DNA from: Flavobacteriales bacterium
Lineage (GTDB): Bacteria > Bacteroidota > Bacteroidia > Flavobacteriales_D > Crocinitomicaceae
DNA length: 32,882 nucleotides
Direction of reading: 5' to 3'
Assembly: GCA_003331365.1 (NCBI GenBank)
Contig: QOQC01000014.1
Span: forward strand, 1 to 32,882
The first letter of the stretch is position 1; each line of letters opens with the position of its first letter. A program made the translations under genes and the position numbers. This document shows positions 7,433 to 15,935 of this stretch, one piece after another. The notes under the pieces were generated by a model. It saw only the letters and a list, made by a program, of their open reading frames with translations. It was not told where the DNA came from and did not search any database.

Positions 7433-8182
7433 ATGAATCAAATATTATTTTTACTTATTCTTTTGAGCCCATTATGCGCGATTAATCAAGAGCAATTTAC
7501 CGTTTACTTTCCAACTGACAAATCATACATGGTTCATTCAAGTAAAATGAAACTTAAAACAATGATTGACTCTGAAAGAATAAAGAGCATTGTGAAAATC
7601 GAGGGTTACACGGATTCTACAGCTTCAAATGAATACAATAAAGAATTGGCAGAGAAAAGAATATTAGATATCAAATATTATTTGATTCAAAATAATATTC
7701 AATTAGACGAAAACTTCAGTTCTAAAGCCATCGGAGAAGATTTTAATCAAGAAAATGAAATTTCAAAAAACAGAAAAGTCATTATCACTTACATTTCAAA
7801 TATCAACAAAAAGATAACGGATCTAAAAAAAGGAGAAAAACTGGCTTTGAATCATTTGAATTTTCAACCAGGTACAGACGTATTTAGAGACATTGCTTTT
7901 CCCGTTCTTGAAGATTTGTTACTTACACTGAAAAAACGAGAAGATATACATATTAAAATTCATGGACATATCTGCTGTGCCTTAGATGATTGGCAGGATT
8001 TATCTACACAAAGAGCTATGAGGGTACTTGATTATCTGACTAAAAATGGTATTGACCCCCAAAGGCTGAGTCATCAAGGACATGGAAGCTCCAAACCTAT
8101 ACATAAACTACCAGAAGAAAATGAAGATCAGAGGAAAAACAACAGGAGAGTAGAAATCGAAATTGTTTCGATCAAAGAATAA
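7433..8182 (+). CDS. Protein with two tandem OmpA-like domains
   Basis: The 249-residue protein has a signal peptide (about 1-16, ending PLCA; no good lipobox) followed by two OmpA_C-type domains and no beta-barrel. The first (about 22-115) keeps IEGYTDS and a SKNRKVIITY end but is diverged. The second (about 138-247) keeps the usual order: LNFQPGTD, IHIKIHGH, LSTQRAMRVLDYL, GHGSSKP and KNNRRVEIEI, whose Arg pair contacts peptidoglycan in known members. It is therefore likely periplasmic and bound to the cell wall. It is divergent from the small-protein cluster with about 100 bases between the starts. It converges on gdhA with no gap (TAATTA holds both stops). Confidence 0.85.
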   Translation: MNQILFLLILLSPLCAINQEQFTVYFPTDKSYMVHSSKMKLKTMIDSERIKSIVKIEGYTDSTASNEYNKELAEKRILDIKYYLIQNNIQLDENFSSKAIGEDFNQENEISKNRKVIITYISNINKKITDLKKGEKLALNHLNFQPGTDVFRDIAFPVLEDLLLTLKKREDIHIKIHGHICCALDDWQDLSTQRAMRVLDYLTKNGIDPQRLSHQGHGSSKPIHKLPEENEDQRKNNRRVEIEIVSIKE

Positions 8183-9538
8183 TTAAACTATCCCTTGATC
8201 AATCATGGAATCAGCAACTTTCACAAATCCTGCAATATTAGCTCCTTTGACATAATCAATCGAACCATCCTCAAGTCTTCCATATGAAACACAAGCCTCA
8301 TGAATTGAAACCATTATAGTATGAAGCTTTTCATCAACTTCTTTGGAAGTCCAAGACATCCTTAGGGAGTTTTGAGACATTTCAAGACCAGATGTAGCGA
8401 CACCACCAGCATTAGAAGCCTTACCAGGTGCAAACAACACTTTTGAATTATGAAACTCTTCAATGGCTTCAGGGGTACAAGGCATATTTGCACCTTCCGC
8501 AACACAAATTACACCATTCGAGGTTAATGACTTGGCTTCTTCACCATTCAATTCATTTTGAGTAGCACAAGGAAGCGCTATGTCAACATCTTTCTCCCAC
8601 GGTCTTTTTCCCTCGACGAAAACTGCCGATGGATATTTTTTAACATATTCAGCTATTCTACCCCTTTGTACATTTTTAAGGTTCATTACGTAAGCCAATT
8701 TATCTGCGTCAATACCATCAGCATCATAAATGTATCCTTTAGAATCTGATAAGGTCACAACCTTGCCTCCGAGCTCTGTTGCCTTTTCACATGCATATTG
8801 CGCAACATTTCCAGATCCAGAAATGGCTACTATTTTACCCTGAAAAGACTCATTTTTGGTTGCCAACATTTCTTTTGCAAAATATACCGTACCATATCCA
8901 GTAGCTTCAGGACGAATTAAAGACCCTCCCCAATTTCTTCCTTTACCAGTTAGAACACCTGTAAATTCATTACGAATCCTCTTGTACTGACCAAACATAT
9001 ATCCAATCTCACGTCCTCCTACTCCTATATCTCCGGCAGGCACATCTGTATCCGCACCGATATGTCTTGACAATTCTGTCATAAAAGATTGACAAAATTT
9101 CATCACCTCGTTATCAGACTTTCCTTTTGGATCAAAATCAGAACCACCTTTACCTCCGCCTAATGGAAGAGTAGTCAATGAATTTTTGAAAATTTGTTCA
9201 AAACCTAAAAATTTTAAAATAGATAAGTTTACCGATGGGTGAAATCTCAAACCACCTTTGTAAGGACCTATTGCAGAATTAAACTCTACGCGATAACCTC
9301 TATTTACCTGAACATTTCCATCATCATCTAGCCATGGCACCCTGAACATTATCGTTCTTTCCGGTTCCACAATTCGATCTAAAATTCTAGCTTTCTTATA
9401 TTTTGGATTAGCTTCAATAAATGGTATTACGGCCTCTGCCACCTCTTGAACCGCTTGTAAGAATTCTTGCTCATGGCTATTTTTAGCGCTTACACGCTCC
9501 ATAAAAGCTTCTATTTCGGAATGAAAATGATCTGACAT
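8183..9538 (-). CDS. gdhA: NADP-type glutamate dehydrogenase
   Basis: The 451-residue protein is full length for the hexameric GDH that interconverts 2-oxoglutarate plus ammonia and glutamate. Substrate-domain blocks are intact: GPYKGGLRFHPSVN and PLGGGKGGSDFDPKG, with catalytic Lys130, followed by DTDVPAGDIGVGGREIGYM. The Rossmann fold begins ISGSGNVAQY, and LSDSKG at the end of strand 2 fits NADP rather than NAD use. I chose the ATG at 9538. An in-frame ATG four codons upstream (9550) is possible but sits only about 12 bases from the expected transcript start. It is monocistronic by context. Confidence 0.96.
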   Translation of the reverse strand: MSDHFHSEIEAFMERVSAKNSHEQEFLQAVQEVAEAVIPFIEANPKYKKARILDRIVEPERTIMFRVPWLDDDGNVQVNRGYRVEFNSAIGPYKGGLRFHPSVNLSILKFLGFEQIFKNSLTTLPLGGGKGGSDFDPKGKSDNEVMKFCQSFMTELSRHIGADTDVPAGDIGVGGREIGYMFGQYKRIRNEFTGVLTGKGRNWGGSLIRPEATGYGTVYFAKEMLATKNESFQGKIVAISGSGNVAQYACEKATELGGKVVTLSDSKGYIYDADGIDADKLAYVMNLKNVQRGRIAEYVKKYPSAVFVEGKRPWEKDVDIALPCATQNELNGEEAKSLTSNGVICVAEGANMPCTPEAIEEFHNSKVLFAPGKASNAGGVATSGLEMSQNSLRMSWTSKEVDEKLHTIMVSIHEACVSYGRLEDGSIDYVKGANIAGFVKVADSMIDQGIV

Positions 9539-9567
9539 AAGTGATATCATTAATGGTTAATTCTTGG

Positions 9568-9575
9568 CAAAAATA
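9568..9575 (-). promoter_or_regulatory. -7 promoter element of gdhA
   Basis: The minus strand reads TATTTTTG, matching TAnnTTTG. It lies 29 bases before the chosen gdhA ATG. No convincing -33 TTG is present. Confidence 0.5.
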
Positions 9576-9661
9576 ATCAAGATTTGGGAATGTGAAATTT
9601 TTATCTTTAAAAAGTTCATAAGAATTTGAGAAGCGCTATATATCAACTCTTTAAACATAAA

Positions 9662-9694
9662 TTGTGATGATTTTAACTAAATAAACTATTTTTG
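9662..9694 (+). promoter_or_regulatory. Promoter of the T9SS-secreted protein gene
   Basis: TTG (9662-9664), 22 bases and TATTTTTG (9687-9694) match the Bacteroidota -33 and -7 elements. The leader to the ATG at 9758 would be about 57 bases. The rest of the 9539-9757 gap shows no ORF or hairpin that I would call. Confidence 0.55.
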
Positions 9695-9757
9695 TCTGTG
9701 TAAAGCAACCTATTAACTGCGTTTATCGTTTATCTTTCAAACTTAACTATAAACCCC

Positions 9758-12448
9758 ATGAGGTATTTTTTGGCTCTTTTTAGTTTCTTTGTAATGGGAT
9801 ATTTCCATGCACAGCAAACCATATGTTTAGGTGATAGCGCAACGGTTTGTGGGGGCTCATTGATAATTGAAGACTGTTCATCCTCAGGCACCAATATCAC
9901 CGGGGGCATTAACTTGAATTCTCCAACAGTGATTCCGACTTTAAGTGATGACTCCTTTAGCGGGCCTGTTCCTATCGGATTTAACTTTGTTTTTTACGGA
10001 AATAGCTTTAATCAATGTACAATAGGATCAAATGGAATTATTTCATTTAATATGGCAAATGCCAATGGTTATTGTCCATGGGCATTAGGAGGTGTTGGAA
10101 CCCTACCTTCTGCAGGAACAGCTGTCACGCTGAATGCGATTATGCCGGCATATCAAGATATGAATCCAAGTGCAGGAGTTAGCCCTAATGGAAATATTCA
10201 ATATCAAACAATAGGCACTGCTCCTAACAGAAAACTTGTGATCCTATACAGAGAAATAGGTGCCTTCTCATGTGGAATTTCAGAATGTAATTACATCGGA
10301 ATAATTTTATATGAGACTTCTAATAATATTGAAGTACATATTGGAAAGAAAACTGTTTGCGGAACTTGGAACGGTGGTCTTGCCATTCAAGGTATTCAAA
10401 ACAGCAATGGAAGTATTGCTCACATTACTCCAGGTAGGAATAATACAATTTGGTCTGCAAATAATGATGCCTATCGATGGGAATATCAAGGGGGAAGCAA
10501 TTACAATATCCTTCCAATTACTTATATTCAAATCACTGGTATTGGAAGTAGTTTGGTATGGAATAATACGCTTGGTAATACGTCCCCTTACAATGGAGGA
10601 ACATTAAATATTTCTAATGTACCCTCAGGTACTACTGGATATTTTCTTACTAGTTCTGCATGTGGAACCGCTTTAGGTGGCGTATCTGATACTTCCTGGG
10701 TCACGCTTGCTTCACCTGAAGTTGTGGCTAATTCAACGCCAGACGTTTGTAGTCAAGGCGTTGGAAGTGTAAGTGCCTCTCCAGGTGCTGGATCGCCCCC
10801 TCCGTATACTTACTCTTGGCCTGCTTTAGGAGCAACAAGTCAGACGGTAAACAACATTACTGCTGGAACTTATTCAGTATTTATGACAGACGGAAATGGA
10901 TGTACATCGAATGCTACAGTAACGGTAGGTGATAGCCCTGCAACATTCACTGGTTCATATACACAAGTATCTTGTACAGGAGGATCAGATGGAACAGCTA
11001 CAGCGACGATGACTCCGTCGGACGGTACGGAAACTTACCTATGGAATGATGGGCAAACAACCCAAACGGCCGTAGGTTTGACCGCAGGGACTTACACATG
11101 TGATGTTAGTGCCGGGTCTGGTTGTAATGGAACTGTAACTGTTATTGTAGATGAAATTCCTTCGATGACACTCAGTATTGAAGATCAGCAAGATGCTTTA
11201 TGTAACAGCTTAAATAATGGAATGATTATGGTTGATGTTGCAGATGGTTCCTCTCCTTATACCTATTCATGGGATCAGAGTGCTTCTCTAGACAGTGTTG
11301 CTAATGATTTATATGCAGGTACGCATACTGTTACTGTTACTGATGCCAATGGTTGTGTAAATCAAATTTCATCGACAATAGGTGAACCTGAACCTTTAAG
11401 CATTACCAACTTAACCCCCGACTCAGTAATTTGCGCCGAGGCAATTATAGACCTAGAAGCGACAGGAAATGGGGGATCTTCTCCTTACATATTTACATGG
11501 ACAGAAAATGGAAATTCATTAGATGTAGGTCAAACAATAACTGTAAATCCTACCGGAAATAATACTTTATATTGCCTAACATTATCAGAAGAATGTGGTT
11601 CCCCAGAAGTTTCAGAATGCCTTACTGTTACCTTCCCAGACCCCATTATTCCCCAAATCAACCCAGATGTTCCTGTTCAGTGTTTACCGGGTGAATTCAT
11701 TTTCTACAATAATTCAGTAAACGCAGCGGAAATTTTTACTACTGAATTCATCTTTTCGAGTGGTAACGTAATTTTAGCGAATGGAGATGAAAGCATAGAC
11801 CTCTCCCTTCCCGATCCCGGTGTATATGATTTGAATGTGAATATTATTTCCAATTATGGTTGTTTATATACTGGAGAGTTTATTGGGATTGTTGAAGTCA
11901 CACCGCTACCTACAGCGAATTTTAGTATATCACAAAATCCTGTTACATGGTTTGAAACTGAAATTCAAACAAGCGAAACTTCTATTGGAAATGTGGTGGA
12001 ATTCGAATGGTTTAGCCCAGGAGCAAGCTCCTTAATAAATAATGGCGGAAGTGCCTTAATTTCATATCCAGAGGGAGTTACAGGAACTTACCCTATTACA
12101 TTAGTTGTAACGACAAATGAAGGATGTTCTGATTCAATTACCTTAGAAGTAGAAGTCACACCAGATGTTATTTTTTATGCTCCAAATACATTTACCCCTG
12201 ATAATGATGAACATAATCAAACTTGGTCTATCGTTATTGAAGGTATAGATGAAATGAATTTCAATCTTGAGATTTATAATCGATGGGGAGAAATTATCTG
12301 GAAATCCAGTGATATTAATGCTGAATGGGATGGTTCATATGCAGGAGGTATTGTTCCTGAAGGCACTTATATATGGAAAGCCTCTTACAAGGAAAGGAAC
12401 AATGATGGTAAAAAAATGTACACAGGATATATCAACGTCATCCGATAA
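9758..12448 (+). CDS. T9SS type B-sorted, SprB-repeat cell-surface protein
   Basis: The 896-residue protein has a signal peptide (1-18) and an N-terminal beta-rich domain of the kind common in Bacteroidota adhesins (about 70-255, PIGFNFVFYGNSF...IGSNGIISF). Three SprB-type repeats follow at about 327-392, 404-468 and 479-545, each with Y-x-W, an AGTY/AGTH turn and an NGC/SGC motif. Then come Ig- or PKD-like domains (about 553-800). The last 90 residues form the gliding-associated CHU_C domain: YAPNTFTPDNDEHNQTW, YNRWGEIIW, WDGSYAGG, PEGTYIWK. That domain directs outer-membrane export by the type IX secretion system and surface attachment. It probably acts as an adhesin or matrix protein; no enzyme domain is seen. 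Confidence 0.92.
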   Translation: MRYFLALFSFFVMGYFHAQQTICLGDSATVCGGSLIIEDCSSSGTNITGGINLNSPTVIPTLSDDSFSGPVPIGFNFVFYGNSFNQCTIGSNGIISFNMANANGYCPWALGGVGTLPSAGTAVTLNAIMPAYQDMNPSAGVSPNGNIQYQTIGTAPNRKLVILYREIGAFSCGISECNYIGIILYETSNNIEVHIGKKTVCGTWNGGLAIQGIQNSNGSIAHITPGRNNTIWSANNDAYRWEYQGGSNYNILPITYIQITGIGSSLVWNNTLGNTSPYNGGTLNISNVPSGTTGYFLTSSACGTALGGVSDTSWVTLASPEVVANSTPDVCSQGVGSVSASPGAGSPPPYTYSWPALGATSQTVNNITAGTYSVFMTDGNGCTSNATVTVGDSPATFTGSYTQVSCTGGSDGTATATMTPSDGTETYLWNDGQTTQTAVGLTAGTYTCDVSAGSGCNGTVTVIVDEIPSMTLSIEDQQDALCNSLNNGMIMVDVADGSSPYTYSWDQSASLDSVANDLYAGTHTVTVTDANGCVNQISSTIGEPEPLSITNLTPDSVICAEAIIDLEATGNGGSSPYIFTWTENGNSLDVGQTITVNPTGNNTLYCLTLSEECGSPEVSECLTVTFPDPIIPQINPDVPVQCLPGEFIFYNNSVNAAEIFTTEFIFSSGNVILANGDESIDLSLPDPGVYDLNVNIISNYGCLYTGEFIGIVEVTPLPTANFSISQNPVTWFETEIQTSETSIGNVVEFEWFSPGASSLINNGGSALISYPEGVTGTYPITLVVTTNEGCSDSITLEVEVTPDVIFYAPNTFTPDNDEHNQTWSIVIEGIDEMNFNLEIYNRWGEIIWKSSDINAEWDGSYAGGIVPEGTYIWKASYKERNNDGKKMYTGYINVIR

Positions 12449-12461
12449 TAAAATAATCTTA

Positions 12462-13214
12462 ATGAAAAACAAAATCACCTACATACTTGCAAGTGCAATA
12501 ATATTTTCGTCTTGTGATGTACTGAATGAGGCTGCTCAGCAAGCTGAGAATATTGTAAACTCAAACAACAATAATACCGAAACACAAAACCCTCTTACAA
12601 ACGCCGAGGTGATATCAGGACTACGTGAAGCATTGAATATTGGAATTGAAAACTCTGTCAAAAGCACTTCTGTCGTTGATGGATTTATGAATAATTCCGA
12701 AATACGACTTCCTTTCCCACCTGATGCAGAAAAAGTAAAAGAAAAAGCATTAGACTTTGGATTGGACAATCAAGTGGATAAATTTGAAACAACCCTAAAC
12801 CGTGCAGCTGAAGAAGCTTCTAAAGAGGCACTACCCATATTTATAAATGCTATTAAAAATATGACCGTTCAGGATGGTTTCGCCATCTTAAACGGAGGGA
12901 ACGGGGCAGCTACTGAGTACTTAAAAAATCAGACAAGAGCCCAACTGAAAGAGGCTTTTATGCCGAAGGTCAAAGATGCCATTTCGAAAGTAAAACTAAC
13001 AGACTACTGGAATCCTATAATTAGCAAATACAACACCTATGCTAAACTAAGAGGCCTAGATGAAGTTAATCCAGATTTAGACGAATTTGTAACTGAAAAA
13101 GCGATTGATGGCCTATTTCATATGGTCAAAAAAGAAGAGGATAAAATAAGATTGGATCCAATGGCTCGAGTTACTGATTTATTAAATAGAGTTTTCGGAA
13201 GCCTCAATAACTAA
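12462..13214 (+). CDS. DUF4197 domain lipoprotein
   Basis: The 250-residue protein starts at the ATG at 12462, where a signal peptide with lipobox IFSSC (Cys18) begins; the ORF is open further upstream inside the preceding gene. A low-complexity Asn/Thr linker follows, and then a helical DUF4197 domain over the rest. Its marks are LTNAEVISGLREALNIGIEN, LPFPPDAEKVKEKALDFGL, AAEEASKEALPIFINAI, MTVQDGFAILNGG and the aspartate-rich VNPDLDEFVTEKAIDGLF. The molecular function of the family is unknown. It begins 13 bases after the T9SS gene, and the next gene starts 6 bases after it, so cotranscription is likely. Confidence 0.9.
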   Translation: MKNKITYILASAIIFSSCDVLNEAAQQAENIVNSNNNNTETQNPLTNAEVISGLREALNIGIENSVKSTSVVDGFMNNSEIRLPFPPDAEKVKEKALDFGLDNQVDKFETTLNRAAEEASKEALPIFINAIKNMTVQDGFAILNGGNGAATEYLKNQTRAQLKEAFMPKVKDAISKVKLTDYWNPIISKYNTYAKLRGLDEVNPDLDEFVTEKAIDGLFHMVKKEEDKIRLDPMARVTDLLNRVFGSLNN

Positions 13215-13220
13215 TTTATT

Positions 13221-14090
13221 TTGAAGAAATTCGCTCCAACTGAGCTTGTACTCAATGCCCAAAACCAGGTATACCACCTGGGTTTGAGCCCCGAAAACGT
13301 ATCGGAAAAGATTATTCTTGTTGGTGACCAAGAGAGGGTTTCATTAGTATCAGCACAATTTGATAAAATTGAATTTAAATCAAATCATCGAGAGTTTTTC
13401 TGTCATACAGGCCAATATAAAAACAAACGTATCTCCGTTATATCAACTGGAATTGGTACAGACAACATTGATATTGTTATTAATGAATTAGATGCCTTAT
13501 TCAATATTGATTTAGATCTCAAAACTGAAAAACCAGATAGAAAACAAATCGAATTACTGAGAATTGGAACATGTGGAATATTACAATCAGATATCCCCAT
13601 TCATTCTTATGTTTTATCAGAATATGCGCTCGGACTTGATAATATTGGACATTTCTACGACACTGTATTAAGTGAAGAAGAAGAGGCTCTTTTAAATGAT
13701 ATTTCCAAACATGATATTTTTCCTAAAAACATCATCCCGTATATCAAAAAAGCGAGTGAAAAATTCATGGAAAAATTTGACGGTCCTTTATGCCATAAAG
13801 GAATTACTGTAACAAGCTCAGGTTTTTATGGACCTCAAGGACGAGAATTAAGATTGTCCACCTTTACAAATGGCTTACATGAGAAATTAGAACGCTATAT
13901 TGATTCAAATCAAAATCGATTTGTAAACTTCGAAATGGAAAGCTCTGCGCTGTTCACCTTAGGAAAAGGGTTGGGCCATTCTTGTTCTACTATTTGTTTG
14001 GGAATAGCCAATCGTCCTAATCTTGACTTTTCAAGTGATTACTCAAATGAAATGGTCAAGCTAATTAAATACGCACTAGACAGGCTTTAG
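13221..14090 (+). CDS. Uridine phosphorylase-like nucleoside phosphorylase
   Basis: The 289-residue protein belongs to the PNP/UDP family, which splits a nucleoside with phosphate to a base and ribose-1-phosphate. Visible blocks are VGDQERV (34-40, the phosphate-binding GxPxR-like loop, altered here), ISTGIGTDN (74-82), RIGTCG (114-119), TSSGFYGPQGR and FVNFEMESSALFTLG, whose Glu-Met-Glu contacts the ribose. Uridine phosphorylase is the nearest type. The start is TTG at 13221: the frame contains a stop two codons upstream and no ATG until deep in the domain. The last four bases overlap the stop of the convergent tlpA gene. Confidence 0.87.
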   Translation: MKKFAPTELVLNAQNQVYHLGLSPENVSEKIILVGDQERVSLVSAQFDKIEFKSNHREFFCHTGQYKNKRISVISTGIGTDNIDIVINELDALFNIDLDLKTEKPDRKQIELLRIGTCGILQSDIPIHSYVLSEYALGLDNIGHFYDTVLSEEEEALLNDISKHDIFPKNIIPYIKKASEKFMEKFDGPLCHKGITVTSSGFYGPQGRELRLSTFTNGLHEKLERYIDSNQNRFVNFEMESSALFTLGKGLGHSCSTICLGIANRPNLDFSSDYSNEMVKLIKYALDRL

Positions 14091-14623
14091 TCCTGAATAT
14101 AACGGTCTAAAGTAATATGAAGGTTAATACCTCTAAGCTCACTTCCCTGTGCAATAACTCTTCCCTCACCATCAATTAGAACAGCATATGGAATGGAGTT
14201 CACGTCATATAATTCACTTGCTTTTTTATACTCATCCCAAGCATGGTATTTCCATACTAGTCCGTCTTTTTCGATAGCAGAAATCCAAGCTGATTTATTT
14301 TTATCCAGAGAAACACTGAAAATGTCAAATCCTTTACCATTTTCAAATTTTCTTTTTCGGTATTTGTTATAGGCTTCAACAAGATTTGGACTTTCCTTTC
14401 GGCAAGGCCCGCACCATGAAGCCCAAAAGTCAATGAGCACCAGCTTACCCCTTAATTTGGAAAGCTTGATTTTCTTTCCTTTCGGATTGTATAACTCAAT
14501 TTCAGGGGCCAATTCATCTTTATCAAAAGTCTTACCCGAAGATTGCCTATAATTATTGTTGAAAAAAATAAATAAAAGAATACCTATGGATATGATTCCA
14601 AATGAAAAGGTAATCTTTCTCAT
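14087..14623 (-). CDS. TlpA-type membrane-anchored thioredoxin-fold protein
   Basis: The 178-residue protein has one N-terminal membrane segment (about 5-22) and a thioredoxin-fold domain of the TlpA/ResA type, so the domain faces the periplasm. The redox site is WCGPC (Cys71, Cys74), and the cis-proline is in NSIPYAVLID (Pro145). Such proteins reduce disulfides in cytochrome c maturation or in other envelope proteins; no partner is visible here. The start is one base after the murA stop, so it is the last gene of the purL-DUF4290-murA-tlpA operon. It overlaps the convergent phosphorylase by four bases, TTAG serving both stops. Confidence 0.9.
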   Translation of the reverse strand: MRKITFSFGIISIGILLFIFFNNNYRQSSGKTFDKDELAPEIELYNPKGKKIKLSKLRGKLVLIDFWASWCGPCRKESPNLVEAYNKYRKRKFENGKGFDIFSVSLDKNKSAWISAIEKDGLVWKYHAWDEYKKASELYDVNSIPYAVLIDGEGRVIAQGSELRGINLHITLDRYIQD

Positions 14624-14624
14624 T

Positions 14625-15932
14625 CTAACCTATTCTTCTAATATCAGCTCCAATATTGTTCAATCGATATTCGATATCCTGATATCCCCTATCAATCTGT
14701 TCAATATTATGTATGACACTTTTACCCTTTGCAGAAAGTGCCGCAATTAATAATGATACTCCAGCACGGATGTCTGGTGATGTCATACTAATCCCCCTTA
14801 AATCATGCTCCCTATTTAGACCAATAACAGTAGCTCTATGTGGATCACATAATATAATTTGAGCTCCCATATCGATTAATTTATCTACAAAAAATAATCG
14901 TGACTCAAACATTTTTTGGTGAATCAAAACGGAACCTTTAGCCTGTGTAGCTACAACCAAAATAATTGATAATAGGTCTGGAGTAAAACCTGGCCAAGGT
15001 GCATCATAAATCGTTAGAATCGAACCATCAATAAAGTTCTCAATTTCATAGGAATCTTGGGCAGGAACATAAATATCATCTCCCCTTCTCTCTAGTTTGA
15101 TTCCCATCCTTCTAAAAACATTAGGAATTACTCCCAGGCTATCATAGCTTACGTCCTTAATCGTAATCTCTGATTTAGTCATTGCCGCTAAACCGATGAA
15201 GCTACCTATTTCAATCATATCAGGATTTACTCTATGATAGCACCCCCCTAAAGATTTTACGCCTTCAATTATCAGCATGTTCGATCCTACACCGCTTATT
15301 TTCGCACCCATCGAATTCAACATTTTACACAATTGCTGAATATAAGGCTCACAGGCCGCATTGTAGAATGTTGTTTTACCAGAAGCCATAACAGCTGCCA
15401 TAATCACATTCGCTGTTCCAGTTACCGATGCCTCTTCAAGGTGTATATAGGTTCCCTTCAATTTTTTGCATTCAACCGAATAAAAATGCTCGCCAGCGTC
15501 ATAGTTGAATTTGGCGCCTAGTTTTGCAAAACCTTCAAAATGGGTATCTAAACGTCTTCTACCAATTTTATCACCGCCTGGTTTAGGAATGTAACCTGCA
15601 CCAAATCTTGCGAGTAATGGACCTACAATCATAATGGAGCCTCGTAAAGAAGAAGCTCTCTTTTTGAAATCTTCCGTTTCCAAATATTTCAAATCGATAT
15701 CTTTCGCTTGAAATATATAAGTCCCCTTTTCTACTTTTTCTACCTTCACTCCCATAGCTTGCAAAAGGGCAATTAGCTTGTTTACATCTATGATATCAGG
15801 AATATTAGAAATGGTAACTTTTTCCGGAGTTAACAAAGGAGCACATAAAACCTGTAAAGCCTCGTTTTTGGCTCCTTGTGGTATAAGTTCACCCTTTAAT
15901 GGTTTTCCTCCATGTATTTCAAATGAAGCCAT
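14625..15932 (-). CDS. murA: UDP-N-acetylglucosamine 1-carboxyvinyltransferase (Asp-type)
   Basis: The 435-residue protein is full length for MurA, which transfers enolpyruvate from PEP to UDP-GlcNAc as the first committed step of peptidoglycan synthesis. GAKNEAL (Lys22, Asn23) near the start, RGSIMIVGPLLARFG, SVTGTANVIMAAV, SPDIRAGVSLLIAAL and the C-terminal DRGY motif are present. The active-site loop reads PGGDKIGRRRLD: Asp121 (codon 15570-15572) replaces the Cys115 of E. coli MurA. Asp at this site is known to keep activity and to prevent the covalent attack by fosfomycin. It lies 3 bases after the DUF4290 gene and 1 base before tlpA. Confidence 0.96.
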   Translation of the reverse strand: MASFEIHGGKPLKGELIPQGAKNEALQVLCAPLLTPEKVTISNIPDIIDVNKLIALLQAMGVKVEKVEKGTYIFQAKDIDLKYLETEDFKKRASSLRGSIMIVGPLLARFGAGYIPKPGGDKIGRRRLDTHFEGFAKLGAKFNYDAGEHFYSVECKKLKGTYIHLEEASVTGTANVIMAAVMASGKTTFYNAACEPYIQQLCKMLNSMGAKISGVGSNMLIIEGVKSLGGCYHRVNPDMIEIGSFIGLAAMTKSEITIKDVSYDSLGVIPNVFRRMGIKLERRGDDIYVPAQDSYEIENFIDGSILTIYDAPWPGFTPDLLSIILVVATQAKGSVLIHQKMFESRLFFVDKLIDMGAQIILCDPHRATVIGLNREHDLRGISMTSPDIRAGVSLLIAALSAKGKSVIHNIEQIDRGYQDIEYRLNNIGADIRRIG

Positions 15933-15935
15933 AAC

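Noticed and set aside
9758-12448. A surface toxin or enzyme in the T9SS protein
   Set aside because: Only adhesin-like repeats, PKD/Ig-like domains and the sorting domain are visible; no catalytic domain was found.
12267-12461. Upstream extension of the DUF4197 ORF inside the T9SS gene
   Set aside because: It overlaps the CHU_C domain in another frame, and the signal peptide with lipobox begins at the ATG at 12462.
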